NCBI GenBank assembly: GCA_002197995.1
Contig: NGZR01000002.1
Span: 8,308,001-8,372,000 of the forward strand
Origin: Gaeumannomyces sp. JS-464
Taxonomy: Eukaryota > Ascomycota > Sordariomycetes > Magnaporthales > Magnaporthaceae
Length of the DNA: 64,000 bases
Direction of reading: 5' to 3'
Every line of letters starts with the position of its first letter. Within the stretch, counting starts at the first letter, position 1. The notes under the pieces were generated by a model, which searched no databases, was not told the origin of the DNA, and saw nothing but the letters and a program-made list of their open reading frames with translations. Of the stretch, positions 1 to 12,889 are shown piece by piece. A program made the position numbers and the translations under genes.

Positions 1-615
1 AAAATACCGTTTTATAAATAATTACTAATAGGTTATTAAAAAAGGTTATTTTAAAAACGATACCGTTTATGCGAATTGAAAAGTACGTAAACCGGTTTAT
101 AATTTGCTTTATTCGTTTTTACAATTAGCCCGTTTTAATTATTTCGGATAAAAAAACGAATTAAATTAATAATTTTTAGCAGCATTTTTATTAGCGTTTA
201 AAAATTAAACAGCTTTTAAATATAATTTACCATTTTTAAACAAACGGCGGTACGAAACGCGTAAATTAAAAAATGCAAACCGCGTTAAAAACTTACATTA
301 ATTATTAGTAATCGAATTAAAATTAATAGTTTTTCGTAATTTAGCTCGCGTTTAACTCCCGCTTTTACGCAATTATCGGCACGTTCCCGTTTTTTGCCAA
401 TTATAAATATAAACTTTTATTTATTTTAATTAATAAAAAAAGCATTTTTAAGCTTAAAAAAAGCGTATTAATAACGAAAACCGAAAAATATGTAAAAAAA
501 ATTGGCTTAAATTATAAATATATGCTAAACAGCTATAATTGCGGTAACTTAATAAATTGAAAAAATGCGAATTAAAAAAAGCGGCCGGCGAAATAATATA
601 AGCTAAAAAATAAAA
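1..615. other. AT-rich stretch, no gene seen
   Basis: Very AT-rich sequence dense in TpA, with no open frame that makes sense and no similarity that I could see to the elements further along. It is most likely RIP-degraded repeat DNA flanking the gypsy element that begins near 616. Confidence 0.6.
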
Positions 616-839
616 TATTATCACGATTGCCGTTAGGAAAAAAGGCTGTTGCAATATACCTTAAACTTAAAGCTATTTAAAGCTAAAAAATAGGAAAGAA
701 AAAGTGGTGCGGAGCACCGGGATTAATTGGCAAGGTTTTCCGTGCGGCCAATTAGTGCACGGGCCAATGGCCACCACGTGACCCCCGTGCTTTGGCCTTA
801 ATAGGGTGGAAGCCCGCGAAAGCCCGCCACGCTATAACA
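616..839 (-). repeat. LTR of G1 (element 3' side)
   Basis: Matches 7021-7245 over its whole length with scattered transitions (for example GTGACCCC against GTAACCCC). It ends GCTATAACA, the inverse of an LTR start TGTTATAGC. The left end reads TATTATCACG, consistent with an original TGTTATCACG after a G-to-A change. Confidence 0.85.
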
Positions 840-854
840 CTACCCCCTCCCTTA
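840..854 (-). other. Polypurine tract of G1
   Basis: On the minus strand this reads TAAGGGAGGGGGTAG directly before the 3' LTR. That is where plus-strand DNA synthesis is primed in LTR retroelements. It fixes the element's direction as minus. Confidence 0.65.
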
Positions 855-1116
855 ACAAAAGCGTCGGCAATACATTAGTTCCCGCATTATGGTTTCTTGC
901 TTCGGCGTTGCCGGAAGGCGTACTTTAAAGCTTCCTAGCCTTCCGCCGGTCGGTTATCGTTTTTATAGGCCGGGTTTTCCGTCCCGGCTTTATATGCTGC
1001 TTCCCATTGCTCCAGCCGCGCCGGGGGCTTAGCTGTTAAAAGTAAGCCTTGTAATACTTTTTAAAACCTTAAGCGCTTTTTTAAAGTTTTTAGCCGGGTA
1101 TTAGGCCGGGTCGGGT

Positions 1117-4100
1117 CCCATTCTTTCCATTCGATTTGGTACTATAGTTTGCCGTAGTAAACCCGTAACGATTTTATATGGTTTACCACCTATTCCTCTT
1201 TTCCCTTTTCGTCCACGTATTCGGCTGCCGGTTTTGGTAGCTTTTGCCCTTTTATCGGGTTGTTGCTATACTTGCGCAAGCGGTTTGCATAATATACCGT
1301 CGATCTTTTCCAACCTTTTAGCATTTCGAGCTTATAAAAATGCCTCTTTTTAGCTTTAATTAAAAAGTGTTTTTTTGTTATAAGAAAGTTTAACTTATCG
1401 GTAAGGCGATCCGTAAAGCTAGTTTTACGAAGGATAAACACTCGGTCGCTAATACGAAATCCGGCTTTTTTCGGTGCTTATTAGCTTGTTGCGTTATACG
1501 GTTTAGCTTTTTTGCAAAGTGTTTTTGGCCGTTTCGGCGTACTTTTGCAATCGATTTATAAGCGCTTAAGCCTTTGCGCGGGTAATCCGTTCCGCGGCCG
1601 CTATACCACCGAACTCCTTCGTGCGACGCTTTTAATCGAAATGGCATAGTGGGAGGGAGCTAATTATCACCTCGTATAAGGATATGCCACTAGCGCTTTA
1701 TAAAGGAGCGAGGCTTGCATTTAGTTTAAAACCGGATCGCTTTATCCCAATCGTTTTGGAAATAATTAACGAACATTCGTAATCGCTAATTTAGGTAAAC
1801 GTTTATAATTTCCGCTTAGCCGGCCGATTGTAAATGTTAAACTGGAAAGTTTCTAATTTATGCTTAGGATGGCCGCCAGCTTATCGGTAAAGGCTAATAC
1901 GAATTAAAAGCTTCGGTTTAATCCCACGGTAATTAAAAGTCCCCAAATCCGCTATAATCCCTCGTAAAACATTATGGCTGCGTTTTTAACCGTGGCCGTT
2001 TTTTTGCATAAAACGGTTTAAAACTTTTTGGAAAACGCATTTATAATTACAAAAGTATTATCGTAACCTTTGCAAAAAAGCATCGTTTAAAATTAATAAT
2101 TAAATGTTGCTTTTACTAATAAGGGATTAGGATCGGGTGTAATAGCCCTAATGTTTTATCTTTTGGTCGTTTTAATAATCGGCAAAGGCAATTGTTAATA
2201 TAGCGATTAACGTTCGCGGTTATACCCGGCTACCAATATTGGGTAATAACTAACCGTTTCGTTTTATTCCGGCCGGGGTATTCCGTAGCTAAGCTATTAT
2301 AAGCCTTTCGTATTACTTTAATAATTAAAGTCGGATTTTTTTCCTTCGGCATTACCAGTTTGCCGTAACGGAGGAAATATCCTTCGGTAGTGTCGTTTAT
2401 TTAGCTTCCCGTTAACAGCCTTTTGCTTATCCGGGGAAAGCGAAATGGCTGTTAGGTTTGCTTTTAACACTTTGTCCGCAGCATTATCCTTTTAACCGTA
2501 CTGTTTGCAATGCTCGGCTTGTTTATCGGGAGGGCTTTTTTTAAATCCAGCACGAAAATTTCGTTTATTCCGGCTTCGCGATGGCGGAAAACTTTTATAA
2601 TGCGCTCGGCGTTCCGCTTTTCCTTTTGCGTCGCCAGCTCTTCCGTTTTTTTTATTAAAGCGTTTGCACGGCGTTTTTAAATCCCGGCCGGTACGTAATT
2701 TCGAAATGGTACTGGGCTATAAAATCCGCCCAGCTTGCCTGCCTTATGTTAAACAGTTTTTTGGTTAAAAAATACTTAAGCGCTTTATAATCGGTAACGA
2801 CGAGGAAAGGTTTTAGCAATCCCACTAGTTCGAAACGCTATGCTTTTAAAGCCCGAATTACGGCTAAGTTTTTTATTATATGCCTCGTAATTGTATTCCG
2901 CCGGCGTTATAATTTTCGAAAAAAAGGCAACTAAATGCCAATCCCCGTTTTTAAATAACTAGCTTAGCACGCCGGTATTATTTCGTTAAACGCGTTTATT
3001 TCGACCCGAATTTCCAAATCCTGCTTAAAATGGCGTAATATAAAGGCTAATAGCAATCGTCGTTTTAAATCGTTAAACGCTTCCTATTAAAGGTTTTTCC
3101 ATAAAAACGGGACGTTTTTTTTGGTTAAGCCCGTTAACGGCTTGGCTAACTTGTTATATTCCGGTACGAACTTTTTGTAAAAGTTGCAAAAACCAAAAAA
3201 AAACTAAATTCTTTTAACGGTAATCGGCTTTTTCCAATCGCGGATAGCGGCAACCTTATTAGGGCGACTTTAATACTTTTAATTCCGATAATAAACCCGA
3301 GGAATTTCGTGCGGGTTATATAAAATTCGCATTTTTTAATATCCGTTTAAAAGCCGGCCTTTTAAAGCTTTTCAAGCACTTTTTTTACGTAATCCGGTAT
3401 TCGTTAAGGTTATCGGATTAAATTAAAATGTCGTTAATATAAGCCGAAATAAAAATCGTTCAGGTATTCCATTAATATTAAATTAATAAATCTTTAAAAA
3501 ATGGCAAATTTATTTATAAAATCGAACGGGAAAACTTTATACCGGAACGTCCCGTATTTCGTCCGGAAAATTGTTAGGTTTTCCATGCTTTTCGCTATAC
3601 GGATACGGTAAAAGGTTTAACGGATATCGATTTTGGTAAAAATCCGTGCTTACCCGATTTTAGCCAGCGTTTTTTCGATTAAAAGCAATAAATAAACGTT
3701 TTTTTTGGTTAATGCGTTAAGCTTTCGGTAATTTACGCATAATCGAAATCCCTTATTAGCCTTTTTCGCGAACAGGATAAGCGTTGCTTATAAAGCGGTG
3801 CTTAATTTTAAAAACCCTTTATAAAGGTTTTTTCGGAAATATTATCGGCACGCTTCCAATTTTCCAGCGTTATTTTATAAATAGCTGGATTTTAGCGTTT
3901 AAAAGTCGCTTTCCAAATTAATAAAATGGTTAACCCCCGGCTTTTTTAAAGCAGCTCGTTAAAATCCGCTTTGCTAAAATTGCGGAATAGGTCGTGGTAT
4001 TTTAAAAGCACCGCGTTAGCTTTTTGCTTAAACTCCTCCTCGTTGTATAGCAAAAAGTTTTAACTTATGTTTTATTTCCCTTTTTATTTTAAATAAAACG

Positions 4101-5100
4101 GTCGATTTCGTGGAAAATCGTAATAAAAACTTTGGTTTTTTTTAAAAACGCTATTTTATAAAAGCTTACGGCCTTTAAACAAACGATATCGATCTTTTTT
4201 TTATATCCCATAATATTTTTCTATAATGTAATGGCTTTAACCGTTTTGTTCGAAACGCTTCCTTTTAGTTTCGGGCTTTACGAAAAAAACGGGCTCGCGT
4301 TTCGAAGCTCGGTTAAAATATCGTCCGTAAATGCCTTTTGCATTTTGCAATGCCTTTTTCCCATCCGGATAGCTTTTCGGGGTTTTTTTTTAGCAAAATA
4401 AGCTGCACACGTTAGGCTGCTCCGGCTTTTCCGTTACGGGCTTTTCGGCCGCTTAATTACCAGTTCGCTAATCCTTTTTTTCCATAGCGGTTTAGTATTA
4501 ATCGCTATAGCAGTTTGCCGCACGGCGTTTATTTTCGATTTCCATACGGCGGTTTCGCTTAAACACTTTTATCCCAAACCGGGTTCGAAAAGCAGCTTTC
4601 CGAATTCGTTTATATAAATATCGGCGGGGCGGGCGTTAAAAGCATATGGTTTGGAAAAAGCAGCATTTGGTAGCGGTAATTTACTGCGGTATCGTAGTAA
4701 TCCAAAATTTACGGCCGATAATAACATTTTGCTTTATATCGAAAACTAGCATAGTTGTTCGGGGATGCTCCGGTTTTAAATCCGTAAATAAAAAGCAACG
4801 TACGTTTACCAATTAAACTCCCTCGCTTTTTATTTTTCCACGGTTTAAGGTTCGAAATCGACGATTATGCGGCTTTTAAAATTCCTCCGCATTTTTTTCG
4901 CAAATCGCAAACTAACGAAAATATAGCCGTTCGTTTTAATATTAATTAGTATAATGGCAAAAAAGGAAATCCATTTTGTAAAATTAAGCAATTTATCGTT
5001 ATTAGGTTGCCATTTAGGTATTTAAAAAAAGTTAAATGGTATTTTCCCGCTTAAGCCAAATGCCGATATATATATTTTTAAAATGGAGTTTAATTGCTTT
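1117..5100 (-). pseudogene. G1 pol relic (RT, RNase H, integrase)
   Basis: A fragmented polyprotein. The C-terminal end of integrase is clearest (1190-1650): it contains LTDKLNFLITKKHFLIKAKK followed by GWKRSTVYYANRLRKY and a GQKLPKP linker, and the same arrangement recurs in the element at 53.6 kb. The reverse transcriptase active site is at 3430-3441 and reads Y-I-N-D where the family has Y-x-D-D, so the first catalytic aspartate is lost by GAC to AAC. Stops and frame changes occur every few dozen codons. No functional protein can be made. Confidence 0.8.
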
Positions 5101-5199
5101 AAAATTAAGCGTTTCCCGAACCGCTTTCGGTTTTTCCGGTTTTCGAGCGTTTTATAGTTTCGATTGGTACCGTTAGCATTTGCTAACGATTTCGTTAAA

Positions 5200-6840
5200 A
5201 CGCGCTTTTCGGTCCTATATAATAATTTTAAAAAAACAAGTTTTAGAAATATGTTTTAGCTTTTTACAAGCAAAGCAACGACTTTTTTAAATGAACTTCT
5301 TTATTTTTTCGGGGGAAAGTCGGGTTAAAAACGGAGTCGTAAATAGCTTGCTTAGCAAGCCGATCGCCGGGAATCGCGGGCGGCCGTTATCGCTTCCCTT
5401 CGTACCGGTATTCGTGCCGGCCTTGGATTTTTTAGCTCGATTTTGTTAATTTTGCTTCCACCGAAAAGCCACTTTTTAAACGGTGCGCGAAAACTTGTCG
5501 AAATTAATAATGCTATTAAGGTAAGCTATAATTATTTAAATTTTTATGCCGGAAAGGAATCGCTCGTAAAACTTTTTTTTTAATTTCCTTTAGCTACCCG
5601 GCACTTTCCGGCAAAGCGAATAAAATTGCGCTTAAAAACGTTAAAATCCTCGCTTAGCTTTATAGCGAGTTTTTTCCATTTCGCGTAAGCGCGCTCCTCC
5701 GTATCCGGGTCGTAATGCTTTTACCAAATGTGCGTTATTAAGCGGAGGTAGCTATTAATGCAGTTAAAATGGTCGGCCTGGAAATAGGTTGCAAAACCTT
5801 AGCGGCCGTACTTCCCAATCGAAATTTAACGTAAAAAAACTTTTTATCGTCGGTTTAAACATATAAGCGTTTACCGCTATCTTTTTTTAATACGCTAATG
5901 TTAAATTTTAAATTTAATATCGTTTTTATTTGCCTTAGCATAATATACCGGGAGGTTTTTTTATGCGAAGTTTAAGCCTATTAGGGCTGCAAAAATATAA
6001 AATATAATTATTTCTAGGGTTTCGTTCTTTATACTAGGTTGGAAATTAATTCCGAAAGCCGCGCTTAAAACGAGGCCTTTTTAATCTGCTTTTTAAACTG
6101 TTTATTTTAGGTGCCGAAGTTCGCAACCGCTATTTAAAAGCCGGCAATGGTATCGAAATCCTATTTAGCCAATCGAGCAGCTATTAAACAACGTCCGAGC
6201 TAGTAATTCCCATCGTTTACTCCGAAACCTCGCCCAATTTTTAAGTTTACCATTAAAATGCTCTTATATTTTTGTTTATTCCTTCGCATTTAAAATATAA
6301 CGAACGGAGCTAAGCCTAAATAGCGGTTAATAAAAGGTTTCGCAGTTTAACCTCGTTAAAAACAGCCATTAGGTGTGTTTTAAAAAGAGTGGCGAAAGTG
6401 TTAAAATCGCAAACGCCGTTTAAGTTCGGCGTAATTTGCTATTCGGCTTTAAAAGCATTTAAAAGTGGAAAGTAGGGGACTTTTTGCCACCCTTTATAAA
6501 GTAAATTGCCGACCTTTCGACCTGGTTTTTAATCTTTTAGTTATAATCGTCGAGGGTTATTACGTAGTAAGTTTAGTCCATTTTGCCGCGATGTAAGCCT
6601 TATTACCTCCCTACGTTATATTTTCGGCGTTATTATATCGCTTTGGAAGCCTTTTTTAAAAGTTTCGATGTAAGCGGCCCTTATGTTAATGTGGGAATAA
6701 CTTTGGCCGGTAAGAATGGAGCTACGGCGATCGCCGCTTAAAGCGTTCCGGGTTAACGTTCCGAGTTTTTTAAGGTTAAATTGCACCGTTTTACGGGCCG
6801 TTTTTTTGTTCGTCGCGCGCTTTTCCGGAATAAGCGCCAT
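5200..6840 (-). pseudogene. G1 gag relic with CCHC zinc knuckle
   Basis: Gag-like region upstream of pol in element order. At 5236-5277 the minus strand encodes a perfectly spaced zinc knuckle, CFACKKLKHISKTC (C-x2-C-x4-H-x4-C), the nucleic-acid-binding motif of gypsy nucleocapsids. A short N-terminal open stretch at 6616-6840 (MALIPEKRATNKK...) is rich in K/R and may be the start of gag. The rest is interrupted by stops. Confidence 0.65.
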
Positions 6841-7020
6841 TTTTGCTGTGCGTATAGTAACGCCTTTTTTTATTCCTTATTTTGCAAATGCAAGTCTTTT
6901 CCGGGTTCGGTTTAAACTGGTGCTGCGTCGGGTAAATGCGTTTAGTTCTTTTTGGGTTTTAATTGGTAAAGGATATTTTAAATGCCTTTTTAAGCAATGG
7001 GGAATTAAGGTTAAGCTTTA

Positions 7021-7245
7021 AATTATTACGATTGCCGTTGGGAAAAAAGGCTGGCTGTAATATACCCTAAATTTAAGGCTATTTAAAGCTAAGAAATAGG
7101 AAAAAAAAAGTGGTGCGAAGCACCGGGATTAATTGGCAGGGTTTTCCGTGCGGCCAATTAGTGCACGGGCTAATGGCCACCACGTAACCCCCGTGCTTTG
7201 GCCTTAATAAGGTGGAAGCCCGCGAAAGCCCGCCACGCTATAACA
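7021..7245 (-). repeat. LTR of G1 (element 5' side)
   Basis: Second copy of the LTR described at 616-839, including the GC-richer core with GTGCGAAGCACCGG and the terminal CGCCACGCTATAACA. The two LTRs differ mostly by transitions, so they were probably identical at insertion and then mutated independently. Confidence 0.85.
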
Positions 7246-9735
7246 AATATAACTAAATTTAAGCAATTTTTTTTCCTTTCGTTTAAAAAAAAACTTAACT
7301 AATTACGCGTTAAAATTACAATAATTAAAATAATAAAACCTAACGTAGTAAAAATAAAAAGCTTATTTATTAAAACGTATTACCGTTTTAATATAAACAA
7401 AATACGCCAAGTAAGCGAAAATCCCGTTTTTAAATACATAATAACCGACTTTTAACCATCGATCGTGCTAATTAACGGAAAACGAAAATGGTTAATAAAC
7501 CGTATCGATAAAACCCGTATTATAAATGAAAAGCAAAATAAAATTAAAAAAGTTTATATTTAATAAAAAAAGCATATAATGCTTATTTAAACCTTTTTTA
7601 AGCTTTTCGCAAAAAACGAAACGTTAAACCGTTATAAAGAAAAATACGAAAACGTTATAACGAATAATAGCGATTTTAAAATGCAAACGGTAAAATAAAA
7701 GCGTAATAGGCCGAAAAAAACGCAAAAAAAGGAAAATTTCGTAACGCTAATACTATATATATCGATTAATACAATTCCCGCCGATAAAAAAACCGCAAAT
7801 TCCGAAATTAATTCCGCGTTTTAAAACGCGGCTAAACTATTAGTTTAAAATCCTTTTTATTTATTTTCCTTTTTATTTTTTTTATCTTTTTTACCCGCTT
7901 TTTCGCTTTTCGCACCGTTATCGTTATTACTTTTTTCGTTTTTCGTACCGTTATTATCGTTACTTTTTTCGTCGCTCGCGTTATATAAATCGTTAAAATC
8001 AAAATCGCTAACGATTAAAAATGTAATAGCGTTTTTATTAACGCGCGGAAACGCTGTAATAATACGGTTAAAATTAAAAAATTCGGAGCGAAAACGGGTG
8101 CTAATATTAATAGTAAAATCGAACTTCGCATTAAAACGAGCGGGCGAATTAACACCCGACCCGAAAAAAAGCGAGCCGCGAAACGCGCTTTATAAGCGAT
8201 TTATAACGAATATAATAATAACGAACGAAAGCGTGGTCGAAAACCAAACGAATATAAAAAAAAGCAAAAGTTTAAAGCTAAGCTCGAATCGCGTTATACG
8301 CGAGCGTTTAAAAAAAAAGCGCAAAATTAAGTTCGTAATACTATCGTTAACGCGGAACCGTTTAAACGATAAAATAACGGGCGGCAAACCGAACCGGTCG
8401 CTTTTAAACTTAGCAACGTAAACCGCGCGTTTAAAAACGGCGATACGTTATTTGTACGCGGCGTTAAAAGCGAAATAGCCTAATAAGGTAATAATTATAA
8501 CGCTATTAAAAAAAATTAGCAAACGTAATAATAATAACGGAAAGCTATTTTTAAAAAACTTACGGTATTATTTTACAAACGGTTTTTAAACGTTTTATAT
8601 TGCGCTAAGCAATATAAGCAATTTTAAAAAGCTTAAAAGCTTTTTCGGCATTTTTGCTAAACGGCGCGGACTTTTAATCGGCATATAACTAGGTAACGAC
8701 GAGAAAAACGGCGGTATATTTGCGGCTAGCGAGGTTGTATTTGTAATACGCGATACGTTTAAAACCAAACTGCGAATAACAAAGCTAATCCCGCGAAATG
8801 CAACGAAAATAACGGTCGGCGCGCTCGACGCCGCGCAAAAAAAAAGCGACGGTAAAAGCAGCGGGCTGCTCGTTTTTTAACGTAAAAAACGATAAGCTCG
8901 AATTGGAATTTTAAATGCGGGAATAAAACGGATTAAACGAGATCCGCGGGAAAAATAAAGGTAAAAAGCTTATTATAACGGCAAAAAAGCGGGTAAAAGT
9001 AAATCGTAAAACGAAAATAGCTAAAAGGTGAAAATTAGTTAAAAGCGACGAAAACGGGTAAACGGCCGCGCGAACGATTGCGATCGCGCGCGCGGAAAAA
9101 AGGAACCTATTACTAATACGCGATAAGTAAAAGCAAAGCAAGCGATTAAATAGGCTAAAAAAAGGTTAGCAAAAGCAAAACAGCGGGCGGGGGTAAAAGC
9201 GTTAAATACCGCGTTAATCGCAAATGGTAATGTTAAAAAAAAGGAAATAAAAAATTAAATCGCGTGTAAAAGCGCGGGTAACGCCGTAAGCAAAATCGGT
9301 AAAAGCGTTAACCTAATTAAAAAGGCAGTTAACGCGGTAAATGCGGCTTTACCTTTATAAAAGCGGGTAAAAGCCGAATTATTAAAAGGTTGGTTTTTAT
9401 TAATGCAGTTATAAGCTTCGGCCCGTGGTTAATAGCTTATTAAAACGCGCTATATTAACGCATTAGCCACGCTACTAGTATATAGCCGGATCCGCTTTTG
9501 GATTTGCAAAATAGCCTTTTTTATTTCTTAACTTTCGTAATTTGTTAATTTACTAAAGTTTTACAAACGTGCATTACGTTGTAAAACTTTTACAGCTAGT
9601 TATTAACAATTTTAATAAATTTTCCGCGTTTAAAATATTTTTGCAAAAAAAGCGACTTTTTTAAATCCCTATTTAACGATTTTACGATTCGAATTTAAGC
9701 GATTTTTAATTTAAAAGCGGTTTTAGCCGGCTTTA
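7246..9735. other. Unassigned AT-rich degenerate DNA
   Basis: About 2.5 kb between G1 and the chromovirus LTR, with no domain that I could name. One 107-codon open stretch at 8098-8421 (+) is lysine/asparagine/arginine-rich, and its composition is what AT-biased mutation would produce. Around 8980-9370 a short phrase resembling GCGGGTAAAAGC recurs several times, suggesting a degenerate internal repeat. It is probably the remains of one or more older elements. Confidence 0.5.
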
Positions 9736-9979
9736 TATTACAATTAAAAATTTGCTTTTAATGTAAAGCACTTCGGAAGTGGAAAAAAACAGTATTGCTA
9801 GTTTAAGTAATAAAAAAACACGTAACTTAATAGGACAATTTAATTGCTTGCTTTAAAAAAATACTTAAAAGCTAATTTAAGTTAACTAATGCCGAAGCTT
9901 TAATTAAAGCTATTTAAAATAATAAAAAACCCATTTTTTATATATACGCTGCTTTTTACCTAATATTAAGTTAAATTTA

Positions 9980-11832
9980 ACGTAGTTTATAAGCGAGTGG
10001 CGCAAATAAGCGAATAGCGCGTTTTTTATCGCGACTCGCGTTTTCCACTTTTAATTTTAATTTTTTAACAACCACAAATAGCATTAACATTTAACAACGT
10101 TAAAATGGTTTTTGCTATATAAGCAATCCAATTTAATGCATAATTAAATGTGCGTTTAGCAGTTAAAATTTATAACGTTCCTAAAACCACGTTGCGTCGC
10201 TAACGCGCTAGCTAAACTGCTCGACGCGACAATATGCCTAAAAATCGGAAATTAACGAAATCCGAAAAAAAGGCGCTTATTAAGTACATATTTAAGCTAA
10301 ATTTGCGAGCATTGCTTCCCCGGCCTTTTGGTATTAAAATATAGCTAACCAATTATTTGCCAAACGCGACGCGCGCGCCGTCGGCAAAAACTAGGTCGCG
10401 AATTTCGTTAAACGTTGCGCAAAGCTCGGTACGCGTTAAATTCGAAATACGATTACCAAAAAGCCAAATGCGAAAATCCCAAGCTCGTTTTTGCGTAGTT
10501 TAACCTTATGCGAAATATTATAGCCAAATATAGCATTTTAAATAACGACATTTATAATTTCGACGAAACCGGCTTTTTTATAAGCATAATCGTTACCGTT
10601 ATAATTATTTACAATATTAAAAGGCCGTAATAAAGCAAAGCTAATTTAGCTTAAACCGGAAATGGGCTACGGTTATTTAAAAGGTTAATTATTGCGGTTA
10701 AGCGATTTTTTTTTTATTATTGTTAAAAGGTAATACCATTTGGCTAATTAGTATTTAAAAACCGGCTTTCCACGCGATTAGGTTATTTTAACGAGTGTTA
10801 ACGGGTGAATTACGAACGAGCTTAGTTAAAAATGGATTTAGCATTTCGATAAACACATTATATCGCGCATAAAAGGCTTTTATCGTTTATTAATGCTAAA
10901 CGGCTACGAAAGTTACCATTTAACGGATTTCGAGCTTTATTATTAGGAATATAACATTATTACGCTTTGCATACTTCCGTATTCGTTTTACTTTTAACCG
11001 CTTAACGTTAAATGTTTTAACCCGTTAAAAAAAACGTACGGTCGAAAAATCGAAAACTTAATAAGGTTACACATTAACCACGTAATTAAAGCCGAGTTTT
11101 TTTCGGCGTTTAAAACGGCATTTTTTAACTTTATAATTGAAAAAATATTTAAAAAGGTTTTCGAAAAGCTAGCTTTGCTTTTTTTTAATTCGAATTCGGT
11201 TTTAAAAAAGCTGGATGTAAGGTTACAAATTTTAACTCCTTCGAAAAAGCTTTTAAGCAACGCTAAACTTTAAACTTTTAAAACGCTTTAAACAGTTAAA
11301 AACGCAATTTCGCAATCCGAACATATTAAAATTCGGATTTCCAATTACCGAAATAGCTTTTCGTTACTTATGCTATTAATTATAAACTAATTAACGAAAA
11401 GGGTTAAAGTAATTATGCATCGGGTTAACCTTTTAAAAAAGGAGAACTTTAAATTTCGAAAGGCGAACAAAGCATTAAATAAACGCCGGAAAGCCAAAAA
11501 AACACGTGTTCGATAAAAAGGGTTACATATTATTAAAAGATACGAAATGTTTTAAACTAGTAAAAGCTAAATGGGCAATTATAGCAAAAAATGCGCGATT
11601 ATAAAGGTTAAAAAAGGAAGGCGACGACGATTCGTCGGCGATATGGCATTTGCGGCAAAACCGAACATAATGCGCGCATTTGTTAAGAAAAACTAAAAAT
11701 GTCCGATATATATAATTCCGAATAGTTTAAATGAATTTCTGGCGTTATTAGGTTAGCATGCGCGTTAATTAACCGGAGGTTAGGTATAAGTGCGCCATTC
11801 GCTTATATGCGCCACTCGTTTATAAACCACGT
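9980..11832 (+). mobile_element. Pogo/Fot1-like DNA transposon A
   Basis: 1853 bp bounded by terminal inverted repeats of about 45 bp. The left end is ACGTAGTTTATAAGCGAGTG; the right end, reversed, is ACGTGGTTTATAAACGAGTG. TA dinucleotides at 9978-9979 and 11833-11834 are the target duplication: removing the element restores the uninterrupted chromovirus LTR seen at 18180-18200. This is Tc1/mariner-superfamily behaviour. The transposase inside is dead. Confidence 0.88.
10117..11700 (+). pseudogene. Pogo A transposase relic
   Basis: Aligns by eye with the other two copies in the window. The presumed start ATG-CAA has become ATA-TAA. The first catalytic Asp region, YNFDETGF (near 10555), is intact. 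The second, RLLMLDG in copy B, reads RLLMLNG here (D to N). The C-terminal zinc knuckle near 11640-11690 has its first Cys changed to Tyr (YGICGKTEHNARIC). Family knowledge: a helix-turn-helix / CENP-B-type DNA-binding N-terminus and a DDE catalytic domain. Internal stops make it non-functional. Confidence 0.8.
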
Positions 11833-12035
11833 TATAGCTTTGTTATAAATTTATAAATCTTTTTTAAATTTGCTATTTTGTTATAAATTTATAAATTTGA
11901 CTTTAAATTTAACTTTATTATAAAATTTACAAATTTCTTTTGGTTTACGTAGCTTTACGTAATTAAAACAAAGCGGAAGTATTATTTTAAGCCTTTTTTA
12001 CTTTACTATTTTAAAAGTTTATATTTAATTGTAAC

Positions 12036-12844
12036 ATTAAGTTTCCCTTTTTAAGCTAAATTTTTTTAGCTACGTTTTATCGTCCCGCCATTTATTAATA
12101 GTAAATACTTTCCTTTTTTACCATTTTTTATCCTTTTTTATTTTAACAAAATATTCGGTCGAATACGAAAACTCTTTTCGCGAAAAAACCGTTAATCGTA
12201 AAAAGATTTTAGCGGTTATCCTTTTTAACTATTACGAAATGCTTTTTTATTCGTACTATTACAACGTTTTAAAACGTAAAAAGTGCGACGCTTTTTTTAA
12301 AACTCGTTTTAATACGTAAAATGTTTTCGAATTAATCGCTTAAAATGCGACGTTTTAAAGCTTTTTCTTTTCGGGCTTCGAAATATCGGCGTTTAGCATT
12401 TTAAATTTAAAGCTAAATTAAAAAAGGCGGAAAAAAAAATCTTTCGTTTTCGAAAACAAAAACGAATATAGCTGGAAAAAATAATGCGCGCGGTACGTTG
12501 CGGCATTAACTCGGTGGAAAAGTTAAAGCTTATTAACGGGAAAAAACCGATTAAACGGTTCGCTAAATTACCTCGTACTTCGAGCTTTTTGTAACTTTTT
12601 TCGTTTTTTTCGATTAGCAAATGCCCGGGGTTAATCCTAACTTAAACCTGTTTGCTTTTTTTAATTAAAGTAAATTGTAACTTTTTTTTAATAACTTTTT
12701 TTAAATTTTATAACGCATTAAGCGTGGTTTTGGTTTTTTTTACCGAAGTTTTAGGTTTAAATTTTAACATAACCGTAAAAGTTAATAAGTTTTTAAGCTT
12801 ACCCCGAAGCTTATCGAGCTTTTGTTTTTTTTTTCTCTTTTTTT

Positions 12845-12889
<45 letters not shown>

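Larger units (their letters stand above)
616..7245 (-). mobile_element. Ty3/gypsy LTR retrotransposon G1 (RIP-dead)
   Basis: About 6.6 kb bounded by two near-identical direct repeats of roughly 225 bp (616-839 and 7021-7245). The coding direction is minus: a purine-rich tract lies just inside the left LTR (840-854), the integrase C-terminus lies near 1190-1650, and the gag zinc knuckle lies near 5236. Reading frames are broken throughout by stops such as TAA and TAG where CAA, CAG or CGA would be expected, the pattern RIP leaves. The order gag - RT - integrase is that of Ty3/gypsy. Exact ends are soft: the right LTR closes in ATAACA, but the expected opening TG has become TA or is obscured, and I found no clean 5-bp target duplication. 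Confidence 0.85.
9736..12035 (-). repeat. Chromovirus copy 1 LTR, split by a Pogo element
   Basis: The 9736-9979 and 11833-12035 pieces together match the LTRs at 17951-18397 and 32739-33211. Shared landmarks are AATGCCGAAGCTTTAATTAA, a ladder of 'ttataaatttataaatc' direct repeats, and the closing GTAACATTAAG boundary. The left end TATTACAATT corresponds to TGTTATAATT in copy 2 after TG to TA. The Pogo-like transposon at 9980-11832 sits inside, with the TA target duplicated on both sides. Confidence 0.8.

Noticed and set aside
8098..8421. 107-codon Lys/Asn/Arg-rich frame on plus
   Set aside because: Composition is that expected of AT-shifted DNA, there are no motifs, and stops lie on both sides in a degenerate tract.
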